Below, piece by piece: positions 27,169 through 35,382 of a stretch of 64,000 bases of DNA. A model generated the notes under the pieces. It saw only the letters and a list, made by a program, of their open reading frames with translations. It was not told the origin of the DNA and ran no database searches. The first letter of the stretch is position 1. The number at the start of each line of letters is the position of its first letter. The stretch is from Nitrospirota bacterium (GTDB lineage: Bacteria; Nitrospirota; Nitrospiria; Nitrospirales; Nitrospiraceae), in contig JAPLLG010000007.1 in assembly GCA_026387665.1 (NCBI GenBank), positions 558,001-622,000 on the forward strand, given 5' to 3'. A program made the translations under genes and the position numbers.

Positions 27169-28092
27169 TCAGTGGGGGACTTCAGAGACCCGGAGCCCGT
27201 AGCTAATGAGGTTCGTCGCGGTATTCCAACGGCGATTCGAGTTGAGAATCACCAGCAACAAATCGCTCCCATTCTGAGAGACCTTGGCAATCAGGCACCG
27301 GCCGGCCTTGGACGTAAATCCCGTCTTCACCCCTTCGACGCCGGGGATGCGCCCCAACAGTTTGTTCGTGGTGTGCAGGATATACGCATGCTGTCCGTTG
27401 ACCGGCGTAATGATCGCCCGCTCTTCACGGACCAACTGCCGGAAGATCGGCTGATCGAGGGCAATGACACTCAACGTCGCCAGGTCTTCGGCCGTCGAGT
27501 AATGGTCCGGGTTGTCGAACCCGCAGCCATTGCTGAAATGCGTATCGGCCAAGCCGAGGGCCGCCGCCTTGGCATTCATGAGGACCACGAACTGTGCTTC
27601 GTCGCCCCCCACATGCTCCACCGCGGCAAGGCAGGCATCGTTTGCGGACATGATTAACATGGCCTTCAGCAGATCTTCCAACCGGAAAACCTGCCCCGCC
27701 TTCACGCGCAAGTGCGTCTTGTGAGCCCTGGCGGCATTGGGGCTGATCGTCACGAGATCATCCAGCTGCCCCTTCTCCAGAATGACCAGCGCCGACATGA
27801 TTTTCGTGAGACTGGCTGGGGACATCCGCTTCCCGGCATCGTGTTCGTACAACACCCGCCCGGTCTTGAGATCCTTGAGCAGAATGCCATGGGCTGGAGC
27901 GACTCGCCAGGGAGGAAGCTGATGCCCGGCCATCGCGGGCTGAACATACACCGGTTGAGCCGCGACGCTTTTCGCGAGCGCAAGGGAGGGAGTGGCGGTC
28001 GCCGCACTGATTATCGCAAGACCAACGAGCAGCCTCGCAGTATTGGCGAGGGATATCCCGCGAGAGGACTTCTCATCGTCTCTTGTCATCAT
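27169..28092 (-). CDS. D-alanyl-D-alanine carboxypeptidase (PBP5/DacA family)
   Basis: The start at 28090-28092 has AGGAG ten bases upstream and gives 307 residues. An N-terminal signal peptide is present. The three penicillin-binding motifs are all there: SLTK (nucleophile Ser, general base Lys), SAN in MSANDACLAA, and KTG in GVKTGFTSKAG. It trims D-Ala from peptidoglycan stem peptides in the periplasm. The usual C-terminal beta-sandwich of PBP5 is missing. The protein ends just after the catalytic domain, as in short homologues. A small zinc-ribbon gene lies 17 bases upstream. Confidence 0.93.
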   Translation of the reverse strand: MMTRDDEKSSRGISLANTARLLVGLAIISAATATPSLALAKSVAAQPVYVQPAMAGHQLPPWRVAPAHGILLKDLKTGRVLYEHDAGKRMSPASLTKIMSALVILEKGQLDDLVTISPNAARAHKTHLRVKAGQVFRLEDLLKAMLIMSANDACLAAVEHVGGDEAQFVVLMNAKAAALGLADTHFSNGCGFDNPDHYSTAEDLATLSVIALDQPIFRQLVREERAIITPVNGQHAYILHTTNKLLGRIPGVEGVKTGFTSKAGRCLIAKVSQNGSDLLLVILNSNRRWNTATNLISYGLRVSEVPH

Positions 28093-28109
28093 GCGCGTAT
28101 CACTCCTGC

Positions 28110-28298
28110 TCATAGGGTAAATGACTCCCGCACCTTTCCTCCGCGAAACCCGCTGTCGATCACTTTATGGAAGAATCGGAGCAGGTCGGCAAGGTCAATC
28201 CAGAATCCACAATTCAAACAACGGGCATAGAGGCGTCGGTTGACTAGCGTATAGTGACGCTCGACCATCATGAAGCCTTTGCATTTCAAACAGTCCAT
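28110..28298 (-). CDS. Small zinc-ribbon protein, 62 residues
   Basis: Two CxxC pairs (CLKC at residues 3-6 and CLNC at about 33-36) set 26 residues apart form a likely zinc knuckle of rubredoxin/ribbon type. The C-terminal half is helical (LLRFFHKVIDS) and basic. It resembles small DNA- or RNA-binding zinc-ribbon proteins but I cannot name a family. It lies just upstream of the carboxypeptidase gene and 28 bases after the small membrane protein gene on the same strand. Confidence 0.65.
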   Translation of the reverse strand: MDCLKCKGFMMVERHYTLVNRRLYARCLNCGFWIDLADLLRFFHKVIDSGFRGGKVRESFTL

Positions 28299-28326
28299 CG
28301 GTGCGCCCTAGTTCAGTCGTCGGTTT

Positions 28327-28527
28327 CTACCGAAGTCGTTTCATCACTAGCGCCAAACAGCCGGCCAGCAAGCCTCCGCCGAAAATCGTCGTGCCGAACG
28401 AGAGGTAGGGGCTCGCCCCGTTCCCGGGAGCGGCTCCATCAAGCAGGTCTCGCACTCCCCCCTGAACCATCAGGATCGACAGTGTGAGCAGCGCACCGAT
28501 AGCAAACCACCACCCAAAGGATCTCAC
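28327..28527 (-). CDS. Small two-span membrane protein
   Basis: I choose the GTG at 28525-28527 because GAGGA lies five bases upstream; a longer in-frame start at 28605 has no site. The 66-residue product has two hydrophobic segments (about residues 3-22 and 41-60). They are separated by a Gly/Pro-rich loop (DGAAPGNGASPY) and followed by a basic tail, MKRLR. Function unknown. The topology and ribosome site support a real gene, but evidence is modest. Confidence 0.5.
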   Translation of the reverse strand: MRSFGWWFAIGALLTLSILMVQGGVRDLLDGAAPGNGASPYLSFGTTIFGGGLLAGCLALVMKRLR

Positions 28528-28656
28528 TGATATCCTCAAACCGAGCACGAATAGGCATAAAATCGCACTATTGGCCACTCTAGCCGAGGGTCGATAGGCT
28601 GTCAAGCAGACGGCCCTTTGCTGTCACTCTCGTCATCGGTCGAGTTGGGACAAACC

Positions 28657-29853
28657 TTACTGCCTGTCCGCAGCGGGGGCGGTCACAGACTTCAAGCCTC
28701 GATGCAAAAAGATGGAGACGCTGCCATTGCCGTTGTCCGCCGTCACAAGCCCCGGCTCTTCCTCTTCCTTCGTCGTGACACGAAACGTCGCAAGGGCAAA
28801 GGGGCCCGGCTTCGTCCCATAATTTTTGGGTGGATACTCGAAGGTTCCATCGCCCCGGCCAAAGAGAATCGACAAATCGCTCGACTGGAGATTGACGATG
28901 GCGACGTCGATGCGATGATCGCCGTTGAAGTCGCGGGCCAGCCCGAAATTCGGCCCTGCATCGGCGCCGGAATCATGGCCAGGCAGGAACGTCCCATTCC
29001 CGTTACCGAGAAAAGTTGTGAAGCTATCCTTCTCGCCGTTGATCACCAGCAGATCGTGGATCCGGTCATTATTGAAATCAGCGAAGCTGACCCCGAGCGG
29101 GCGCTTGTCCGTCCGATAGTCGGTGGGAAGGCGGAAGGTCCCGTCCCCGTTCCCAGCCCAAATGGACACAGCGTTCGACATCGGCCCCCCGTTCGTCACA
29201 GCTAGGTCGATCGTCCCGTCGCCATTCAAGTCTGCCAGCGCGATGGATGTGGGCGTATCGCCATATTCGTACTGCGCCCCAGGGGTAAAATCGCCGGTGC
29301 CAGCCCCCAGAAAGACCTTGATCTTGTCATTGCGCAATGCGACTACGAGATCCGGCGCATGATCGCCGTTCAGATCGGCGCTGGCGATGGCAATGGGAGT
29401 CCGATGGACCGGATAGCGCGGGCCTTCTTCGAACTTCCCGTCGACGCGACCGAGAAGGACCGACACTTCGTCGCCCCCGGAACAGGCCAATGCCACATCG
29501 GGATAGGAGTCGCGGTTGAACAACCCCAGCGCCAGTGAGCGTGGCTCCTTGCAGACATTCAGTTGGACTTGCTCGCGGAAGGTGCCGTCACCGTTGCCCA
29601 GGAGAATCGAGAGCGTATTGCTGCCGATGTTGGTTGTCAGCAAATCAGTCAGCCCGTCTTGATTGACATCCGTCGTGGTCACGGTGGTCGGACTCTTGCC
29701 GACTTTGTAGCTGGCAAAATAATAGAAAAGATCAGGCGGGGTATAGGGATCCTGCTTGGTACAGCCACTGACTATAAGGAGAACGAGACCGGTCGCTACG
29801 ACCGCCAGATTCAAATGCCTGCGCCCATTATGGCCGTCGCCCTGTTTGCTCAC
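28657..29853 (-). CDS. FG-GAP/VCBS repeat lipoprotein, seven-bladed propeller
   Basis: I favour the GTG at 29851-29853 (GAGGAG six bases upstream; an ATG at 29901 is possible). The product has about 398 residues. An N-terminal hydrophobic stretch ends in a lipobox, LIVSGC, so it is a lipoprotein. Seven repeats follow with Ca-binding-type cores such as DVNQDGLTD, DLNGDHAPD, DLNGDGTID, DFNNDRIHD and DFNGDHRID. One repeat has NRDSYPD instead, and the last is degenerate. This fits an integrin-like beta-propeller with seven blades on the cell surface or periplasm. No partner gene is evident. Confidence 0.85.
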   Translation of the reverse strand: MSKQGDGHNGRRHLNLAVVATGLVLLIVSGCTKQDPYTPPDLFYYFASYKVGKSPTTVTTTDVNQDGLTDLLTTNIGSNTLSILLGNGDGTFREQVQLNVCKEPRSLALGLFNRDSYPDVALACSGGDEVSVLLGRVDGKFEEGPRYPVHRTPIAIASADLNGDHAPDLVVALRNDKIKVFLGAGTGDFTPGAQYEYGDTPTSIALADLNGDGTIDLAVTNGGPMSNAVSIWAGNGDGTFRLPTDYRTDKRPLGVSFADFNNDRIHDLLVINGEKDSFTTFLGNGNGTFLPGHDSGADAGPNFGLARDFNGDHRIDVAIVNLQSSDLSILFGRGDGTFEYPPKNYGTKPGPFALATFRVTTKEEEEPGLVTADNGNGSVSIFLHRGLKSVTAPAADRQ

Positions 29854-30041
29854 GCAGGACTCCTCACGTAGGGACCAGGCGACAGGGAAATACCTCTGCA
29901 TACATATGCCCTTCACCAGGCCGTCAGTCGAAGTCAGTCGCGCCAGTATACAGACCAACGCTTTCTCCTGGCAATCAATCCGCCCGTGCAGTAATCCACG
30001 CCAAAACGCACTTTCCCAGTCCTGGCGGGCGTAGCAAGGCT

Positions 30042-30071
30042 TTGAAAACGGCGTTGCGTTTGGGATATACT
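30042..30071 (+). promoter_or_regulatory. Sigma-70-type promoter
   Basis: TTGAAA (30042-30047) and TATACT (30066-30071) with an 18-base spacer, about 23 bases upstream of the start codon at 30094. An AAGGAGG ribosome site stands before the start. Confidence 0.7.
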
Positions 30072-30093
30072 GTTTTCTTGGCAAGGAGGACCC

Positions 30094-30414
30094 ATGAGCA
30101 AGATGATGAAAATTGATCTGTCGATGTACGGAATCGCCGAGATCCTGCACTGGTGCCACGACCGCAATAAGGGTCGCATCCCCGGAGTGGACACGGCAGG
30201 ATTCGAGAAGATGAAGGCGCTCTTGGCTGAGAAGCCCCAGTCAGGAGATTATTTCGCTCTCGATCAGTTCTGGAAGACGAGAGTCCTCCTGGAACTGACC
30301 GAAGAAGAAGTCGCAACGATCGATCGCTGTCTCTACGATATCCCCAATTTGGACAGCGAACCTCTTCCGCAAATCCGTCATAAGTTCTGGCCGCAACAAG
30401 CAGCGGCAGTCTAG
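30094..30414 (+). CDS. Hypothetical protein, 106 residues
   Basis: A soluble, mostly helical protein of unknown function with the ribosome site AAGGAGG seven bases before the ATG. The N-terminus is MSKMMKIDLSMYGIAEIL, and a Cys-His pair (HWCHD) occurs near residue 20. The C-terminal half is acidic, then ends with a basic-aromatic tail (HKFWPQQ). A clear promoter precedes it and it is expressed alone. A dispersed palindrome lies between it and the convergent PCP_red gene. Confidence 0.75.
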   Translation: MSKMMKIDLSMYGIAEILHWCHDRNKGRIPGVDTAGFEKMKALLAEKPQSGDYFALDQFWKTRVLLELTEEEVATIDRCLYDIPNLDSEPLPQIRHKFWPQQAAAV

Positions 30415-30507
30415 CTCAGAGAGGGGCCGTCTACAACGTGGCCGAGAACCGCGTGAGTAATCCATTGCGTGTTAGCGCGAACTGGCAGGATGAAAAAACT
30501 GCCCTTG

Positions 30508-30636
30508 CAGGATGCTCAAAAAGGCCGTCCAGCAAGGCCGCAGCGAGTGAAAGCCCGAGGCGTACCCTTTGGGTACGTTGAGGGTTTGAACGAAGCGAGA
30601 ACGAAGCTGGTGGCCTTTTTCAGCATCCTGCCGCTA
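30508..30636 (-). repeat. Dispersed stop-codon palindrome, copy 3
   Basis: Full copy with arms CAGGATGCTCAAAAAGG (left) and CCTTTTTCAGCATCCTG (right). The inner arms close on GCGTACCC/GGGTACGT near 30567-30580. The terminal CTA (30634-30636) is the TAG stop of the PCP_red gene read on the minus strand. A shorter look-alike (GGCAGGATGAAAAAACTGCC, 30485-30504) lies just outside the left arm. Confidence 0.9.
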
Positions 30637-31635
30637 GAGCGACCCTTCGCCCTTGAGATACCGGCGAAAGCGTCCCATCAAATCGGCGCCGAGCGTCCCA
30701 CCTTCCGGCTTCTTCACGTCCGGATCGGCAAAATGCCCGCGAATTTCCTGAAGGCGCTTTTCCGCCTGTTCATTCCCCTGCAGCCGCTTGGTCTTCTCCA
30801 ACGCCGTATCGAAAGCCTCAAACGTCAACTCGTTGTATCCGAATGAGCGAATCCGTTTGACCGCTTTCATCATGGCCTGATTCCGAAAGCCCGTCAGATG
30901 CTCCGAATCGATCTCTTTGAGCCCGAGCTTCCGAGCCCGCCGCTCGGCGGCCTTGCGGATTCCGCTGCGCACGAAATCAGGAGACGTCTGCAGCCGCTTC
31001 CAGGCCTCATCGGTCCAGGCGACTCGCTCTTGAGGGGCGCCCCACAATTGCAGCAAGATCGACTCGTCGATCTTCGTCACGCCCTTCTCTCTCGCCAAAT
31101 CTTCCGTGTCCCGTTTCAGCATGTCCGTAACGAATTCCACGGCGATCGGCGGCGATTGTTTCAATTTCTCGTGCAACTGGGCCAGCGCCCCCTCGCTCCA
31201 CTCCAAGGGAGGCGCCGAAGCCTCACGGAGATCGCCCAGCGCTTCCACCTTTTCGAAGAGCTCGACGTTCACCTCGAGATGCCCTCGCTCCTTGGCGATC
31301 TCTTCGGCAATTTGCTTGGTCATGCCGCGCATGAATTCCGGCACGGTGTTTAGCCGTTCCTTGGCGGCAGCCGTCCAGGGGAGATGGCCTTGCGCCATTT
31401 GCTCCGCCGCGTCCGCCATGCCGGATTCGCCGCCCATCCCACCCATCATTTGATTCTTGAACTGATCGAGGATCTCCCCCGTAATCTCCGCGTAGCCAAA
31501 TTCCTTGGCCTTCTTTTCGGCCAAACGGCGAACCATGCCGCGCAAAAATAATGGGGCCCGCTCGAGACGTTTGGAGGCCTCGTCCGTCCAACGGACATCT
31601 ATCCCGACCGCATCCTGAGAATCTGGTGAGTTCAT
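30634..31635 (-). CDS. Protein with four tandem PCP_red domains
   Basis: A 333-residue soluble protein with four similar units of about 45-50 residues. Each starts with WT/WS followed by a helix, a P-x-F/V stretch and basic helices. Units begin near residues 16 (WTDEASKRL), 87 (WTAAAKERL), 146 (WSEGALAQL) and 207 (WTDEAWKRL). This resembles Pfam PCP_red, the C-terminal domain of the light-independent protochlorophyllide reductase B subunit. There it is about 50 residues and packs against the Fe-S catalytic core. No photosynthesis genes are present. The function here is unknown; it lies 13 bases downstream of the IHF-type gene. Confidence 0.8.
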   Translation of the reverse strand: MNSPDSQDAVGIDVRWTDEASKRLERAPLFLRGMVRRLAEKKAKEFGYAEITGEILDQFKNQMMGGMGGESGMADAAEQMAQGHLPWTAAAKERLNTVPEFMRGMTKQIAEEIAKERGHLEVNVELFEKVEALGDLREASAPPLEWSEGALAQLHEKLKQSPPIAVEFVTDMLKRDTEDLAREKGVTKIDESILLQLWGAPQERVAWTDEAWKRLQTSPDFVRSGIRKAAERRARKLGLKEIDSEHLTGFRNQAMMKAVKRIRSFGYNELTFEAFDTALEKTKRLQGNEQAEKRLQEIRGHFADPDVKKPEGGTLGADLMGRFRRYLKGEGSL

Positions 31636-31648
31636 GGTCCGCTTCCTG

Positions 31649-31930
31649 TTATGACTGGTTCAGGAGTTCTTTCAATTCTTTGCCGGCCTTGAAGAACGGC
31701 ACCTTCTTGGCTGGCACCGCCACGGTGGCGCCGGTCTTGGGATTCCGCCCCTCTTTCATCCGGCGAGCCCGCAACCGAAAGCTGCCGAACCCTCGAATCT
31801 CCGTCTTGTCGCCGTTCTTCAACGAGTCCCGCACACAGTCGAAAATCGTATTGACGACGACTTCCGCCTGCCGCTTCGTCAAGGTCGTCACCTGCTCGGA
31901 TACACGCTCGATGATCTGGGCCTTCGTCAT
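31649..31930 (-). CDS. HU/IHF family DNA-binding protein (IHF-like)
   Basis: A 93-residue dimeric nucleoid protein. The N-terminal helices begin MTKAQIIERVSEQ. The DNA-intercalating beta-arm is at RMKEGRNPKTGATV. GFGSFRLRARR is the conserved core. Sequence resembles IHF beta-type chains, but a clear IHF/HU split cannot be made from this alone. It lies between sppA (upstream, same strand, 53 bases) and the tandem PCP_red gene. A second HU-family gene lies at 56643. Confidence 0.93.
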   Translation of the reverse strand: MTKAQIIERVSEQVTTLTKRQAEVVVNTIFDCVRDSLKNGDKTEIRGFGSFRLRARRMKEGRNPKTGATVAVPAKKVPFFKAGKELKELLNQS

Positions 31931-31982
31931 AATGGGCTCCCCTTTCGTGGTGTGAATCGGCCAACCGGCCGACCCGACCGCG

Positions 31983-32876
31983 CTAAAACGCCATAAGATA
32001 CTTCAACCCGACCCCGGAATAAAAATCCAACTTGGGAAAGAGCACCGACAATCGCGACTCGATCAACTCTCTGATCGAAAATCGCCGGCGCGGCTCAATG
32101 ACTTTCGGCTCTCCCTCGATACCGGCCACATCCGCCGCAAGCTGGATGGCATCGTCCAAATCGCCGAGTTCGTCCACCAGCTTTGACGCTTTGGCCTGAC
32201 GACCCGTGAAAATCCTGCCGTCCGCCAGGGCCTGCACAACCGCCAGATCGAGTCCACGCCCCTCCGCCACCGCCTCGATAAACTGCTGATGGACATCGTC
32301 CATGACGGATTGGAGCAGCGCGCGCTCCTCATCGCTCATCTTCCGGAGCGGCGACCCCACATCCTTATAGCGCCCGCTTTTAATCACGATGCCTTCGACC
32401 CCGATCTTCTTGAGCAGCCCCTCGACGTTGGCCATCTCCATGATGACCCCGATACTCCCCGTCAGGGTTCCTGAATTGGCCATGATCCGATCGGTCGCCA
32501 CCGCAATATAGTACCCCCCGGACGCCGCCACCGTGCCCATGGAGGTAATCACCGCCTTATTGTGTTTGCTGCGCACCCGCTGCACCGCATCGTGGATTTC
32601 CTGCGACGGCACGACCCCTCCGCCGGGACTGTCGATCCGCAAGACGATCGCTTTCACGGAGGGATTCTCCGCAAACCGCTTCAACTCGCTGATCGTGGCT
32701 TGCGCATCCAGGATGACCCCTTCGATGCGAATCACTCCCACCCGGTCCTCCATCGAAAAATCGAGATCGGGGAAGAACAGATTCATCAGGAAGAGGAACC
32801 CCAGCCCGAGGCCGAGCGCCCAGAATATTTTACGCAGGATGCCGCGCTTGGCCGGCTTATCTGTTTCAAGAGCCAT
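31983..32876 (-). CDS. sppA: Signal peptide peptidase SppA
   Basis: The start at 32874-32876 (MALETDKPAK) gives 297 residues; a GTG five codons upstream is also in frame and neither has a strong ribosome site. An N-terminal membrane anchor (FWALGLGLGFLFLMNLFF) is followed by a single SppA catalytic domain. Ser in the TVAASGGYYIA motif is the nucleophile and Lys in GRYKDVGSP the probable general base. It degrades residual signal peptides in the membrane. The short length matches the single-domain, SppA_67K-type C-terminal half. Confidence 0.9.
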   Translation of the reverse strand: MALETDKPAKRGILRKIFWALGLGLGFLFLMNLFFPDLDFSMEDRVGVIRIEGVILDAQATISELKRFAENPSVKAIVLRIDSPGGGVVPSQEIHDAVQRVRSKHNKAVITSMGTVAASGGYYIAVATDRIMANSGTLTGSIGVIMEMANVEGLLKKIGVEGIVIKSGRYKDVGSPLRKMSDEERALLQSVMDDVHQQFIEAVAEGRGLDLAVVQALADGRIFTGRQAKASKLVDELGDLDDAIQLAADVAGIEGEPKVIEPRRRFSIRELIESRLSVLFPKLDFYSGVGLKYLMAF

Positions 32877-32896
32877 AATTTTTCTGTTCACTCACA

Positions 32897-32926
32897 ATGC
32901 CGGGAGCGCCTAGGCGCTCCCGGCAT
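32897..32926. repeat. 30-bp perfect palindrome between rpsA and sppA
   Basis: ATGCCGGGAGCGCC / GGCGCTCCCGGCAT flanks a central TA, with no mismatch. It lies 24 bases beyond the rpsA stop and 20 bases before the sppA start. No T-run follows, so it may be an attenuator or RNA-processing hairpin. Confidence 0.8.
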
Positions 32927-32950
32927 ATACGGAAACCCGGTGACTCGAAC

Positions 32951-34666
32951 CTACTTCTCGTCCTCGGCTGAGCCACGTTTCCGGCTCTGCTTCGCCGCGC
33001 GACCCAAGCTCTGGTCCAACGTGCCTTGGGTGGAATGGTATTCATCCACCTGCCGGCGATCGCTATCCGACTGGTGATCGCGCAAGCTGAGCGCAATCTT
33101 CCGCTCTTCACGATCCACCTTGATGATCTTGGCCGTCACTTCATCGCCCAGCTTGAACTTCTCTTCCAGCTTGGCTTGCGCATCGAGACCCGCCTCGCTG
33201 ATGTGAATCAAGCCTTCAACGCCTCCGTCCAATTCGACGAAGATGCCGAAGTCGGCGATCTTGCTGACCTTCCCGACCGCCACATCCCCGACACCGTACC
33301 GGTTCGGGATCTCGGCGTCCCAGGGATCGCTCCCCAGCTGCTTATACCCGAGCGACAGCCGCTCCTTTTCCTTGTCGATCCGCAGAACCACGGCTTCGAC
33401 CTTCTGGCCCTTCTTGAAGAGCTCAGAGGGATGCTTGATGTGCTTCGTCCAGGACATGTCGGAAATATGGATCAATCCATCGATGCCCTCTTCGAGTCCG
33501 ACGAACGCGCCGAAGTCTGTGAGGCTCTTCACCTTCCCTTCGATGCGCGTGCCGATGGCGTACTTGCCTTCCACCATATCCCAGGGGTTCGGCGCCGTCT
33601 GCTTCATGCCGAGCGAGATCTTCCTGCTGCCAGGATCCACGTTCAACACCGCCGCTTCGACCTGATCGCCGATGGAGACGACGCGCGACGGATGCCGCAC
33701 TTCATGCGTCCAGGACATCTCGGAGACATGGACCAATCCCTCGACGCCCGGTTCGAGTTCGATGAACGCGCCGTAATCGGTCAAGCTCACGACACGGCCG
33801 CGGACGCGCGTGCCGATTGCGTACTTGCCGGCCACGCCGCTCCATGGATCCGCGCTCTTCTGCTTCAGACCGAGTGAAATACGTCCGGTCTCGCGATCGT
33901 ACTTGAGGACGCTGACTTCCACCTTATCGCCGATGTTGAACATTTCCGACGGATGGCCGACACGGCCCCAGGACATGTCCGTGATGTGGAGCAGTCCGTC
34001 GATGCCGCCGAGGTCGATGAAGGCTCCGTAATCCGTGATGTTCTTCACCACGCCTTGGATCAACTGCCCTTCCTTCAACGTGGAGAGGGTGTTCTTCCGC
34101 TTCGAATCTCTCGTCTCTTCCAGCAGCACGCGCCGGGAAACGACGACGTTGCCGCGGCGATGATTGATCTTGATGATCTTGAGGGGGAACGTGCGCCCGA
34201 CCAGCCCGTCGAGATCCCGCACCGGATGGAGGTCGATCTGCGAGCCAGGCAAAAACGCCTTCACGCCGATGTCCACCATCATGCCGCCCTTGATCCGCGC
34301 CACGATCTTGCCGTCGATGCTCTTCTCTTCATTGAAGAGCTTCTCCAGCTCTTCCCAAATCTTCATCTTGTCGGCTTTTTCTTTCGACAAAACCAGATTG
34401 CCGTCCGCGTCTTCGCACTCCTCGATGTAGACTTTGATCGGATCGCCCACCTTGAGGTTCTGGAGCTCCTCGGTGGAAAACTGATCGTTCGAGATCATGC
34501 CTTCGGACTTGTATCCGATATCGACAACGACCTTGTCTTTGCTCACGGCAACGACGCGGCCCTCCGTGATGGTGCCCTCTTCGAGGTTTTTGAAGGTCTC
34601 CTCGTACAGGGCCGCTAAGGCCGCTCGGTCTAACTGCTGGTCACTCGATGGCGAAACCGTACTCAT
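32951..34666 (-). CDS. rpsA: 30S ribosomal protein S1
   Basis: A 571-residue protein with six S1 (OB-fold) RNA-binding repeats. The repeats show the family pattern of V-x-G-x-V...G-x-F-V/I-x-L...G-L-x-H-I/V-S-E/D, for example DYGAFIDLGGIDGLLHI and DFGIFVELDGGVEGLIHI. S1 helps load mRNA on the ribosome. The gene is 59 bases downstream of plsC. A cmk-rpsA neighbourhood with a nearby IHF gene is classic in proteobacteria; here plsC separates cmk and rpsA. Confidence 0.97.
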   Translation of the reverse strand: MSTVSPSSDQQLDRAALAALYEETFKNLEEGTITEGRVVAVSKDKVVVDIGYKSEGMISNDQFSTEELQNLKVGDPIKVYIEECEDADGNLVLSKEKADKMKIWEELEKLFNEEKSIDGKIVARIKGGMMVDIGVKAFLPGSQIDLHPVRDLDGLVGRTFPLKIIKINHRRGNVVVSRRVLLEETRDSKRKNTLSTLKEGQLIQGVVKNITDYGAFIDLGGIDGLLHITDMSWGRVGHPSEMFNIGDKVEVSVLKYDRETGRISLGLKQKSADPWSGVAGKYAIGTRVRGRVVSLTDYGAFIELEPGVEGLVHVSEMSWTHEVRHPSRVVSIGDQVEAAVLNVDPGSRKISLGMKQTAPNPWDMVEGKYAIGTRIEGKVKSLTDFGAFVGLEEGIDGLIHISDMSWTKHIKHPSELFKKGQKVEAVVLRIDKEKERLSLGYKQLGSDPWDAEIPNRYGVGDVAVGKVSKIADFGIFVELDGGVEGLIHISEAGLDAQAKLEEKFKLGDEVTAKIIKVDREERKIALSLRDHQSDSDRRQVDEYHSTQGTLDQSLGRAAKQSRKRGSAEDEK

Positions 34667-34725
34667 GGGTGAATCCTACCCTTCCGACAGGTGTCGGGTG
34701 CTGATGGTTAAAGAAACACCGACAT

Positions 34726-35382
34726 TCACTCAGCGTTGCGAATGCCGGCACTGGACTGCTGAACCGGAGACTCGATGACACCTAAGGAGGCGATGCGATT
34801 CATCACGGTGCGACTCACCTCCTGATAAAACTGCTTCCCTTCTCCGTGCTCCCCGTTTCGGGAAAACGTGAGGGGCTCGCCATACAACACGGTCACGGGA
34901 CGAAAACGCGGCCACATGGTGCCCATCGGCAGCACCTCGTAGGTGCCCTTGAGATAGGCCGGCACCACCGGACAGCCGGTCTGCGCCACAATCACGCCGA
35001 TCCCCGGCTTGGGAACTTGCAGCCGTCCGTCCTGGCTGCGGCTCCCCTCAGGAAAGATCACCACGATCTTTCCTGCCTTGATCAAACTGACTGCCTTGCC
35101 GAATGCGTCACGATCCAACCGGCCGGTCCGCAAGGGAATCCATCCCAACCATTGGCAGATCGCCTTGCCGCCTGGAACCGAGAAAAGATCGCTCCGCCCC
35201 AAATACCAGGCCCGCCGCCCTAGCCCACAACCCAGGAACGGGATATCCAAATAACTGGCATGGTTCGCCGCCACGATGAACCCGCCGCTCTTGGGAACAG
35301 ACCCCACGACCCGATAGCGGAAACACATTTTCCCGATGGCCAGGAAGAGAATCCGCAAAAACCCATAGATCGCTCCGCTCAC
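34726..35382 (-). CDS. plsC: 1-acyl-sn-glycerol-3-phosphate acyltransferase
   Basis: A 218-residue inner-membrane acyltransferase that makes phosphatidic acid. An N-terminal hydrophobic segment is present. The catalytic NHASYLD motif (H-x4-D) is near residue 36. The second block is VVIFPEGSRSQDG and the third GCPVVPAYLKG. Its start overlaps the cmk stop by four bases, and rpsA follows, so cmk-plsC-rpsA form one unit. Confidence 0.95.
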   Translation of the reverse strand: MSGAIYGFLRILFLAIGKMCFRYRVVGSVPKSGGFIVAANHASYLDIPFLGCGLGRRAWYLGRSDLFSVPGGKAICQWLGWIPLRTGRLDRDAFGKAVSLIKAGKIVVIFPEGSRSQDGRLQVPKPGIGVIVAQTGCPVVPAYLKGTYEVLPMGTMWPRFRPVTVLYGEPLTFSRNGEHGEGKQFYQEVSRTVMNRIASLGVIESPVQQSSAGIRNAE

